Shown: piece by piece, positions 10,209 to 18,614 of the stretch
Numbering within the stretch: the first letter of the stretch is position 1
How the letters are laid out: each line of letters opens with the position of its first letter
Source of the DNA: Adiantum capillus-veneris
Lineage: Eukaryota > Streptophyta > Polypodiopsida > Polypodiales > Pteridaceae
Assembly (NCBI GenBank): GCA_014529385.2
Contig: CM043954.1
Span: 92,781,747 to 92,845,746, forward strand
Length of the DNA: 64,000 nt
Direction of reading: 5' to 3'
Position numbers and translations under genes: made by a program
Notes under the pieces: model-generated
Seen by the model: only the letters and a program-made list of their open reading frames with translations
The model's database searches: none
Told to the model about the DNA's origin: nothing

Positions 10209-10815
10209 TACACCCCTCTTGGAATCGTTTGCGATAAGACCTACAAAACTCAATCACATTCGCTCAAAAATCGAGGTTCATTTCAAGGGTCAATCAATTT
10301 TCTCATTCCGAGTCGAAGCTCTTAATATTCTAGCATAGCAATGTTAGCCATCACACCCAGACCACGTTGATCTTCAAAGGGATGTCTCAATGCACTAATA
10401 TTACATACCCAAGCAATCTCACAAGAAAATATGACTGGCACATCATGATGCAACACAAATGATTACAGATGCAAGTACAAGACAAAGACATAACCTCGCC
10501 GTTGAATACTCTCCCTAAGAACCGAGGTTCCAAGCCATGAGAAATTCAAATTTCAAAGGCCACACTCCGCCATGCATACTTTTCGAGAGAACCAGGCCAT
10601 GAGATTCAAAGGCCTAGTACAACCAAACGCTCCCCAAACCACAGTCTACGTTGTTTGGGGAATCCATTTGCTCCCCAAACAGTAGCCTGCGTCGTTTAGA
10701 GGTTCAACAACACAAACTTGTCCAAATACTTTGGATGATAGATTTGCACACAAATGTCGACTGTTGGAAAGGACAACAGCTTCCTACTTCGGCTAAATAG
10801 ACTAAAAGGCATGTG
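10209..10815 (-). mobile_element. Short internal region between two minus-strand LTRs
   Basis: About 600 bp lies between the minus-strand LTRs at 10816-11940 and 9473-10208. It has no gag or pol similarity that I can find. A small direct repeat around GCTCCCCAAAC occurs at about 10630 and 10670. If the two LTRs belong to one insertion, this is a miniature non-autonomous chromovirus derivative. It could also be an LTR pair from independent insertions. Confidence 0.45.
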
Positions 10816-11940
10816 TGTAACGGGAGGCCACCACGTGCCAACAAGAAAGAAAAGACGAGACAGCTTTAAACGCTTCAAAACAACTGAACTAAGAGAGTGC
10901 ATGACACACGAGATGGGAAGTGGGCAGAGTTCCACCTTAAGAGAGCATTGGCCTTAAACCCTGGCACCCCTGTAACAAACTGCTGATGTGTCAAAGCCTA
11001 AAGAATGGAGCCAACTTGCAGATGCTGATCGAGGGGCCTAAACCCTAAGAAGAACAAGTAACAGAAGAAGAAGTCCTACTAACTTATGGAAACCCTGTTC
11101 GATGGGGCCCTAAGTGACATAAAGGATTAAAATAAAGCAAGACCCGTACACACGCAAAAACTGATGACGTGGCAGATTTTTTGAAAATTACGATGACATG
11201 ATGACGTGTCATGCTGTACGGATTTCCATGTTTTGCACTGGCTGATGACGTGGCAGGCTGTACGAATTTTCGTAAATTACGCTGGCAACTTTTGGCACTG
11301 CTTTTTGGACCAGAAGCTTTTGAGTTTTGAAGGATTTTCACTGTAACTGCTTTTCAGGCCAAGGGCCTTTAAAATATGAGGTTAGGACTCATTCTCTGGC
11401 ATGCTTCCTGGTGAGGGTGCAGAGTCTGGAGTACCGGCTTGTACTGTGTTGATGCAATATAAAGAAATATAGAAAGGGGCGCTAAGGTTTAGGGCCAATA
11501 CTCTCTAGGGTGGAATTCCGCCACTCCGTGTCGTGTATCGTCTCTCTCTTTCAATTCAATTGTTAAAAGTCTGTTCAGTCTGTTTTTTTCGACAAGCACG
11601 TGGTGCTCGTATTGTGACGGCCCCTTTCGATATTTATTTATATTGCTTCAACTTAGTACAACGTCGAAACCTTGCACTCTACACTCACATGGAAGACTCA
11701 AGAGAATGGGTCCTAAGCACGTATTTAAAGGCCCTTGGCCCTTCAAAAGCAGTTTACATGAAAAGCACGAAGCCTAAAGCATCTAGTCCAACATCAGCTG
11801 CTCCAAAAAGCATCAACACGATTTGCAAAAATCCATACTACCACATCAACAGCATGTCAATGCGATATGTTAGCATGTTAGCGAAAACTTAGGGATTGTC
11901 CATACAATCATGCCATGTCATCAACCACCTATGTAAAAGC
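10816..11940 (-). repeat. Minus-strand chromovirus LTR split by a nested LTR
   Basis: The 10816-10970 part matches the end region of the 9473-10208 LTR. The 11620-11940 part matches its continuation (both have a CTTTATACTGCTCAA-like stretch and end in GCCATGTCATC-like motifs). The sequence between (10971-11619) is a plus-strand LTR of the same family. The outer end near 11940 dissolves into TG-rich and G-rich simple sequence (11945-11987). Confidence 0.7.
10971..11619 (+). mobile_element. Nested plus-strand solo LTR (chromovirus family)
   Basis: It starts TGTAACAAACTGCTGATGTG and ends near GTATTGTGAC, with no internal coding region, as expected for a solo LTR left by recombination. Three TGACGTG motifs lie at about 11165, 11213 and 11245. 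The flanks read ACCCC on the left and GCCCC on the right, a possible imperfect 5-bp target duplication. Confidence 0.65.
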
Positions 11941-11987
11941 TTTTGTGTGTGTATGTGTGTGAGTGGGGGGGGGCAGGGGGTTGTGTG

Positions 11988-12149
11988 TGTCACAAACGGG
12001 AGCCCACACGAATAATCAACAAAAAGAAAATAAATAATCTTTTAACTAAACAGAGTTGAGGAAGAAGTTGGACACGGTATTTGGGACCAGAAGATGTGCT
12101 ACCCCTCCCCCCTTAAAGAGAATCCTTTATTAGGGAGAATCTTTTTACA
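11988..12149 (-). repeat. TRIM-like LTR, minus strand
   Basis: On the minus strand it runs from TGTAAAAAGATTCTCC at 12149 to TTTGTGACA at 11988, 162 bp. It is closely similar to the two 160-bp direct repeats at 12906-13065 and 13246-13405. Confidence 0.85.
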
Positions 12150-12501
12150 AGCACAAAAATCGAAGAAAACCCCTCCGTTCTAATTCCCTGATTCGATGGT
12201 CGTTCCTTCCCGTAAGGGAAATCCGAGAGACGAGCTCTCGATCATTTTTCCATCTGTACTCGGAGTCAAGACTCCGCAGATAATTTTCGAATTTCGTTCC
12301 CGAAATTCCCAAGCGTAGACCGAAGACTTCCCGCATCTCCTTCGCGATGATTCGTATGGCGAATCCACCATAGATACCTGTTGCTCTTTCACGAAAAAAG
12401 CAACTTTCATGCTCCGTACGTAGTCTCGCGATCTCTTGCGTCTTCTGACGACAGAGTCTCCTCTTGCTGGTGCTCGCAACAACTTCCTTGAGTGAGGACA
12501 T
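12145..12501 (-). CDS. Small ORF inside the TRIM-like family
   Basis: An open frame of 118 codons starts at an ATG at 12501 and ends just inside the LTR. It begins MSSLKEVVASTSKRRLCRQK and is rich in Arg and Glu. I recognise no domain and it is not similar to the copia or Ty3 gag in this window. The plus-strand copy at 13080-13245 holds only the last part of the same sequence, with changes, so this minus copy is the longer version. A coding function is unproven. It could be the remnant of a gag start or a captured host sequence. From 12502 to 12609 I see nothing assignable except a run of T. Confidence 0.4.
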   Translation of the reverse strand: MSSLKEVVASTSKRRLCRQKTQEIARLRTEHESCFFRERATGIYGGFAIRIIAKEMREVFGLRLGISGTKFENYLRSLDSEYRWKNDRELVSRISLTGRNDHRIRELERRGFLRFLCL

Positions 12502-12609
12502 GTGATGCTTTTATAGCTCCCTGGCCACAGCAGGAATAGCTGAGCAAAGACTGCCCGCATAGAGATCGCGACGGTTTTTTTTTTTTATGTTCTACTCGAA
12601 GTAGGGAGA

Positions 12610-12905
12610 GAGGATTCGTTGGTTGGTTTTGTTGCTTTATTTTCTAAGTGGCTATCCACTTATTAAGTGGACGATCGGCATCTTTTAAAATTGGTCTGAA
12701 CCTGCCCAAAAAATCAATAAAACCTTATAAGTTAAAAACAATGCCTTTCACAACACTTCCCAGGCGTCCCTGGATGCAACCACATGCACAAATGCAATGT
12801 AGACATAGATTTCTCGCGGAAAAGCGTCTGCTCTTCCCGATAAACTCATTCAAATATTCCGCTTTTTAAGAAAAGCTTCTCAAAAGCCATCTTTATTCTT
12901 GTGCT
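12610..12905 (+). repeat. Dispersed repeat R1, copy 2
   Basis: Homologous to 6085-6410. The homology runs up to TTATTCTTGTGCT and stops exactly at the start of the TRIM LTR at 12906. R1 may therefore be the target of insertion or an internal part of a larger relative. No coding potential is seen. Confidence 0.65.
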
Positions 12906-13405
12906 TGTAAAAAGATTCTCCCTAATAAAAGATTCTCTTTAAGAGGGGGACCAGCTCATCTTCTGGTCCCAACTACTGTGTCAAACTTCTTCCTCAACTC
13001 TGTTTAGTTGAAAGATTATTTATTTTCATCTTGTTGATTATTCGTGTGCATTCCCATTTGTGACAGTGGTATCAAAGCTTACGCTTGGAAATTTTGGGAA
13101 CAGAATTCGAAAATTGTTTGCGAAGTCGACTCCGAGTACAGACGAAAAAAGGATTGAGAGCTCGTCTCTCGGATTTCCCTTACGAGAAGGAACGACTATC
13201 AAGTCAGGGAATTAGAACGAAGGGATTTTTTTCGATTCTTATGCTTGTAAAAAGATTCTCCCTAATAAAGGATTCTCTTTAAAGGAGGGACCAGCCCATC
13301 TTCTGATCCCAAATACTGTGTCGAACTTCTTCCTCAACTCTGTTTAGTTGAAAGATTATTTATTTTCATCTTGTTCATTATTCGTGTGCGCTCTTGTTTG
13401 TGACA
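12906..13405 (+). mobile_element. TRIM-like LTR element (500 bp)
   Basis: Two direct repeats of 160 bp (12906-13065 and 13246-13405), each starting TGTAAAAAGATTC and ending TTTGTGACA, flank a 180-bp interior. A primer site TGGTATCAAAGC (13067-13078, one base off the usual copia site) follows the first repeat after one base. The size fits terminal-repeat retrotransposons in miniature, which are moved by other elements' proteins. No clean target duplication is seen (GTGCT against GGGTG). Confidence 0.83.
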
Positions 13406-13626
13406 GGGTGGGTCTACCTTTGTTTTTTTTGTGACCTAGGCTTCATCAAACGAGGTCCCAAAAGTTGGTAAATACTTTATTATGTTGTCCCCACTCGGTG
13501 AGGATCTATAAGTTGGTGAAACTTTTTTCATCTGCTACTTGTTGCCTCTAGGGTTTAGGTCCGTTGGCCAGGATTTGTAAGTTGACTCTCTTCTTCAAAG
13601 GCTTGACACGTCAACAGTTTGTGACA
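13406..13626 (-). repeat. Chromovirus LTR fragment, minus strand
   Basis: On the minus strand it starts TGTCACAAACTGTTGACGTG at 13626, as other copies of the family do. It contains the same CCTAGAGGCAACAAG-type and TTACAAATCC-type stretches and is cut off by the TRIM element. The stretch 13627-14345 has no gene I can support. Confidence 0.65.
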
Positions 13627-14347
13627 ATATGTAAGGCCATTGTGGCCATATAGCCATGATATGCAACCTTAAATGGCACCATCTAGTGATGACATATCTC
13701 CAACAACCTATGCTCATGAGTCGTGAGCTACCTATACTATTGTGGACAGAGGCGCCCTTTGCAGTTGTTCACAATCTCAACCGATCATCAAAAGTTCAAT
13801 GACTTCGCTTCCTCGACAAACTCCATTGAGGAGTAAAATGGTAGACAACCATTTCAGATTTCTACAAGAGATGCCTACATCCATTTTCCAAAGAAGCAAA
13901 GGGGGACGTTGGCGCAAGACCTTGTACATTGAAAAAACTCCAAAATGCAACAATGAGAGCAAGGAATAACCAAACCCCAATCAACAGCATTACTTGAAAT
14001 CAACTTCCTGACCTCAAAAATCCCTCTAGAAAATATAAAAATATAACACAAGTCATTGTTCACAACGCTCATCGAAAAAGCATGCACAATAAAGATGCAT
14101 TTGCATACAAAGAAAGAGCTTCAAAATACAAAAGACAACTGGGAAAATATAGCACAACCAGAAAGAAGGGAATAGATGTCATCTAGTGGGTGCAGCTTGT
14201 TGTTCAAGGGATGCACCATAAAGACACCTTTGCGTACAAAAGAAAGCTTTACAATGTGGTCATTCGTGATTTCCAAAGAAAATTGAGTCAACCTTGCACG
14301 AGAACAAGAGGAAGAATGAAAAACCATCTTGCTGCTTAGGTTTTTGG

Positions 14348-14476
14348 CTAGATGAGAAGGATCGTTGCCATAGACGCAAACGACCTCTCCCAAGATACAA
14401 GCTTTTCCTTCTTGTGTTGCAGATTCCTTTCTTGTTCTTGTTGCATGAGATTTTTGAGATCATCACAAAGAAAGTC
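14348..14476 (-). other. Possible downstream exon or fortuitous open stretch
   Basis: The minus strand has a 43-codon open stretch from GACTTTCTTTGT (14476) to a TAG at 14348. It is rich in Gln, Lys and Glu (DLKNLMQQEQERNLQHKKEK). It lies about 340 bases downstream of the host exon candidate, on the same strand. I do not recognise it and cannot confirm splice sites. It may be chance. Confidence 0.2.
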
Positions 14477-14630
14477 CCTTGATTTCATAGAGGCTTTTCC
14501 CACAGGAAAACCCCCCCAGAAAAAGGGGCGACGGAATGTAAGCGGGAGCGCAAGGAAAAGTTAGGCTCAGCTGCGCATGAGAGGGATAGCTTGGGCAGAC
14601 GAATCGTAACAAAAAACCAAGCAGGTTGTC

Positions 14631-14728
14631 CCCCCCCCCCCCCCCCCGAAAAGGCACCAAAACACTTGCAACCCTTTCATTCCATTGTTCTTACGCCCAT
14701 ATAAAATCTTCAGCATCATGTACACAGA

Positions 14729-14762
<34 letters not shown>
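14631..14762. repeat. Poly-C tract and (TC)16 microsatellite
   Basis: A run of about 17 C (14631-14647) and a TC run (14731-14762) lie in the presumed first intron of the minus-strand gene. Confidence 0.93.
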
Positions 14763-14765
<3 letters not shown>

Positions 14766-14815
14766 CAAACAACGGCAACAAATACACAGAGAACTCAGAG
14801 ACGTAAACGACGCAC

Positions 14816-14920
14816 CTCGCTAAGATCTCTCTTGTGTACATGGAAATTATCAAGATAAACTTCATCCTCGGCACGAACCCTCTTGCTTCCGGACTGAAGC
14901 GAGCTCGAATTGAGCACCAT
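14816..14920 (-). CDS. Candidate first coding exon of a host gene
   Basis: An ATG at 14920 opens 35 codons reading MVLNSSSLQSGSKRVRAEDE followed by VYLDNFHVHKRDLSE. They end exactly at GAG/GTGCGT, a good plant 5' splice site. The leader upstream is GC-richer than the surroundings and has a TATA box at 15043-15053. A basic KR patch followed by a LDNFHSHKRYLSE-like block resembles a conserved plant protein of unknown function that I recall only loosely, so I give no name. No downstream exon could be identified with confidence within the next kilobase, where old LTR copies begin. The gene may be intact with distant exons or broken. Confidence 0.5.
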
Positions 14921-15042
14921 CTCCTCGTCTGCCTGAACGAACGAGCTACCAGTGCATGAATAAGGGAAGCAATGAGTTCATGTTTACATGCTGGTACGGG
15001 GGCGAGTTGTGGGATGGGGTCCAGCAGGTGGACAAGCGGACC

Positions 15043-15053
15043 CCTTTAATTTA
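15043..15053 (-). promoter_or_regulatory. TATA box of the minus-strand host gene candidate
   Basis: The minus strand reads CATATAAATTAAA about 125 bases before the ATG at 14920, which would place a transcription start near 15015 and a 5' leader of about 95 bases. A second TATAAAT lies near 15167-15175. The window 15060-15480 is comparatively GC-rich and fits a promoter region. Confidence 0.45.
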
Positions 15054-15479
15054 TATGTACAAGGTACCAGTTTATGAACATCAGTAGGCGGGAGTTGACG
15101 CGGCTTACGCCGGCAGGATGGATCTCGTCCGTTGGTTGTGTGCTCGGTTCGCGCTGGCTTCTCCAATTTATAAATGGGTCAAAGCAGTTTTGCTATTGGC
15201 CCCGCATTTTAGTACTCGAGAAAACACAAAATCCGACCGATCTCGGTCTTTGATGCATCGATTGTATCGAGCCTTACGTTGCAGATAGGTCACTACCATC
15301 GCTATGGAATGCGCCCTTCCTTGTTCAAAATGGAGCAGCATAGGGGAGTTTCGCCCGGGACCATGTTAAATGTTCTTATTATGGCCCCTTTACCCTAGGG
15401 CCCTTCAAATGCGAGCTTTTACCCCATTACGTCCTCGGCGACTTAGAACCGAGTCCCCTGTGCTCTCAGATTATTAAGG

Positions 15480-16837
15480 AAATGAAACGTTTGTAAATTG
15501 CAATTGTGGTCACACAAGAATTTAATGCCAAGCACAACATTCTGATTTTAGTAAGAGTGGATGGAAAGTGAATTGTTTCTAGTAAAAGTGGATAGGAGAC
15601 GAACATGCTGCAAAAGTAAAGTTGGTAAGGAGAATTCTCATTCGTTAGTTTTCTTTTCAACTTGTAATACAAAGAAAAAAACCTTCAATGAGAAGTATTG
15701 CTAGCATTTAGGATTGTGTCCCCTTCATTTTATTAAATAGAATATGGTATGGTGTGGCACCTATATAGCCTAATTTTCCTAATGCTACAAATATCACTAG
15801 CCCCTAGGGGGACTCGGCTCTTACAATGGAAGAGCCAGCTACAACTGAAACAAGTGATAAACTCATGAGGCCTGCCACTAATGTGATACAAACAATGAAA
15901 GTAGAAGAGTTTGATAGATAGATTTAGTGCAAAAAAGTAAGAAAATGTTTGTATATAAGTGTGGTTTTGTTCTTGCAAGAGACTTGAGCAAGATAGCGAG
16001 TGATAATCTAGCTATACTATCAATCATGTCCACATAACCATAACTTGAGAGCAATGTGGACAAACAAAATGATGAGGCTGGTACTTTTGGCGATTGTCCT
16101 CCGTATAAACAAGTAATCTCTTGCCAAGCATCAAAACAAATGCATTCAAATGTTCTCCTCGATTTTTACACATTTCTCATGCCACATCTCATCTCTTCTC
16201 CATTCATTGCTCTATATGATGAGAGGGTAGCCATAGGAGACAATGGCTAGGTAGGCGCCAAGATACTTGGACAATGGGACCATACTCCATACAATTTCTG
16301 TGTTTTGCATGATTAAAAACCAAGGGCTTGCACGAGTTCTTTCTCTATGGAGTAAACAGTACAAAAAATTTATTTTTTAATTATCATTATGAGGCATAAA
16401 CTACGTCGATAAACTATATTTCAATTTTGTAAGCTTCTTTATGATTGGTCTTTTGCTTCACACCAACTTCATCCAATCAAAAGAAAAATTCTCTTTCATT
16501 TGTTGCACAAAAGTGGATGCTGTCGTTTTTCAAGAACTAGAAAAGCTACTACATAGCAATAGCTTGCAACAACAAAATGCAATAGAAATACAATTTTTTG
16601 GAAGAATGGAATCAAATGGCTTCGGTATTCACAGTTTGAGAAAGTCCTATAAAGCATATTACCAGGATTGAGAATGCCAAGACTTGAATCCAGTTGTTGG
16701 AATAGACCGCGGGAGTGAGTTGGGGGTCAATTAGTAACAGAACATGGATGGGGGAGATAAATGCAATAAATTTCAAGGTTATCTAGAATGGAGAGGGTAA
16801 GCAATTCCGATCACATAGATACTCTTATTAGGACTAA
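15480..16837. other. Unassigned AT-rich intergenic DNA
   Basis: I find no convincing gene or element here. A small perfect stem GGCTCTT/AAGAGCC lies at about 15814-15834. Short open stretches exist on both strands but show no recognisable domains. Confidence 0.6.
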
Positions 16838-16842
16838 GATAC

Positions 16843-17069
16843 TGTTACCATATACATGTGGTAGTGATGTGTGTGAACACACTAGGACCGCCGGGGCATT
16901 TTTTCCCTCTTTAGGAGGTTTTTTCCCCCGTGCATTGTATATACGCCCATCACTCTAGGGCTATCTATCTTTCCATTGCACACTAAGTAACACACTCTCT
17001 ATTGTGTGCCTTGAGCTTCCTTCGTCTTCTCCAAGCTGTGTGTGTTTCTCTGCAACCCTAATTCCAACA
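16843..17069 (+). repeat. 5' LTR of copia A
   Basis: Starts TGTTACCATATACATGTGG and ends CTAATTCCAACA. GTATATAC near 16938-16945 and the CACTCTCTATTGTGTGCC stretch are candidate promoter and transcript-end regions, but I cannot place the start site. Confidence 0.95.
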
Positions 17070-17071
17070 AT

Positions 17072-17083
17072 TGGTATCAGAGC
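17072..17083 (+). other. Primer binding site (tRNA-Met) of copia A
   Basis: TGGTATCAGAGC two bases after the 5' LTR, as in most plant copia elements. Confidence 0.95.
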
Positions 17084-17429
17084 AGGTCACGTCCTCCCGG
17101 GCTTAGTCGCCAGCTGCTCCAGCACACGCCTGCTCACTTTCTCCGATTTCAGTGAGCTTTGGCGAGTGTTCGCAGGTCGACAAATATTTTGGGTAAGCTC
17201 GAAGAGCTTGGTCTGCTCAGAATTTTGATTTGGGCTCATTTCGGCCTCCGTTTTCACTATGGGCTACTGCACATGCTATTTCGTCATTTTGTGCAGATTT
17301 TCTGTCAGTGCCGTTTTCTGCATAACAGGTGCCTTATAGTCTTCTACGGTTTGTGCTATATAGCACAAGTTGTTCCCGCTCCATTTCTCCTATTTTCGGG
17401 CAGTTTTCACATCAGGTGCAGCATTTACC

Positions 17430-18614
17430 ATGGCTGACAACAACAACACAGATGTGTTCAAGATGTTTGTTGCTGAGGACAGGTTGGATGGGGACAACTA
17501 CCCTATGTGGGCTTATATGATGCAACATGTTCTTGTGTCAAAAGGTGTCTGGAACATTGTGCAGGGCATTGATGTACGTCCTGGTTCTGAAGATGTAGGC
17601 GATGTTGAGGATGTTGCAGGTCTTGCTGCAAGGATTGCAGCTGTTAGAGTTGTTTTGCCTACGGTAGAACAAGCTCGTTGGGATGTTAAGGATGCGCAGG
17701 CTCATGCATTGATTGCGTTGTCTGTGAAGCGCACCATTATTCCTCACATCCGTTCAGCAAAATCTGCAAAACAGGCTTGGGATATTCTAGCAGGTCTTTA
17801 TGCAAGCCGCAATGAGGCTAAAATTGCTTTGCAGCGTAAAGAGCTAGAGTCGAAGATTATGCATGAGGAAGATGATATGGACACTTTCCTTGCTAGTGTC
17901 AAGGATATCAATGAGCAACTCATTTCTGCAGGTGAAGTCATTTCGGACAGTTCCCTTGTGCAGACTGTTCTTGATTCCTTACCAGATTCCTACCAGACTT
18001 TTGCTAGTACTTGGAGACTGATGACCCAAGGAAATCCTGAAGTTGTCCAGTTTGATGCATTATGCACATTGCTGTTGCAAGAGTCACTTTCTAGAAAAAA
18101 CAGGACTAGGCAGCGTGCAGTTGAACAGGCTTTTATTGCTTCTCAAAGAAAGGGTGGTAACAGTAATGCAACCACTTCTTATGGTTCTGCTGCAAGTGGC
18201 AAAAATTCTGTTCCTAATGCTTCTAGTGGCAGCACTTCGTCTGGCAATTCTGGTGATAAGGGCAAAAAGAAGATGCGTTGCCATTATTGTAAAGCCAATG
18301 ATCACTTGATCAAGTCGTGTCCTAAGTTGAAGGCCAAAGAGGCTAAGAAGAAAGAGGGTGGTTCCACTGCAAATGCTGGTTCCACTACAAATGCAGCCAT
18401 TGTTGAGTCTTCTGTGAAAGGAGATTGTGATGCTGATGTTGATGCAGAATGGGCTTTTAGCGCAGAGTACACTTATAATCCTGCTGTCCATGATGCATGC
18501 TTGTCAGTTGCTGCAGATTCACATGTGTGGTATTTCGACAGTGGTGCTACAAAGCACATTACCTCACATCGTGAATTGTTTACCTCTCTCGAGTCTGTCC
18601 CTCATGGGAATTGA
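17430..18614 (+). CDS. Copia A gag-protease
   Basis: The preferred start is the ATG at 17430 (MADNNNTDVFKMFVAEDRLD), which follows a normal 360-base leader; the frame itself opens at 17370. The N-terminal half is a copia gag of the UBN2/DUF4219 type, with a typical DGDNYPMWAYMMQ block near residues 20-32. A zinc knuckle C284-x2-C287-x4-H292-x4-C297 binds RNA. The protease motif DSGAT starts at residue 370. Translation ends at TGA 18612-18614, in the middle of the protease-to-integrase region. The minus-strand relative at 59.8 kb has a sense Leu codon there, so the stop is a mutation (or, less likely, a recoding site). Gag and most of the protease could still be made. Confidence 0.93.
   Translation: MADNNNTDVFKMFVAEDRLDGDNYPMWAYMMQHVLVSKGVWNIVQGIDVRPGSEDVGDVEDVAGLAARIAAVRVVLPTVEQARWDVKDAQAHALIALSVKRTIIPHIRSAKSAKQAWDILAGLYASRNEAKIALQRKELESKIMHEEDDMDTFLASVKDINEQLISAGEVISDSSLVQTVLDSLPDSYQTFASTWRLMTQGNPEVVQFDALCTLLLQESLSRKNRTRQRAVEQAFIASQRKGGNSNATTSYGSAASGKNSVPNASSGSTSSGNSGDKGKKKMRCHYCKANDHLIKSCPKLKAKEAKKKEGGSTANAGSTTNAAIVESSVKGDCDADVDAEWAFSAEYTYNPAVHDACLSVAADSHVWYFDSGATKHITSHRELFTSLESVPHGN

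Noticed and set aside
13742-14087. Short frames on both strands considered as host exons
   Set aside because: No domain, splice logic or codon pattern supports them.
15480-16837. tRNA or other structured RNA genes
   Set aside because: I scanned by eye for tRNA-like B-box sequence (GGTTCGAnnCC) here and in other unassigned stretches and found no convincing cloverleaf.
18612-18614. TGA as a programmed readthrough site between gag and pol
   Set aside because: The stop falls after the protease motif inside a domain, and a relative has a sense codon there; mutation or sequencing error is simpler.
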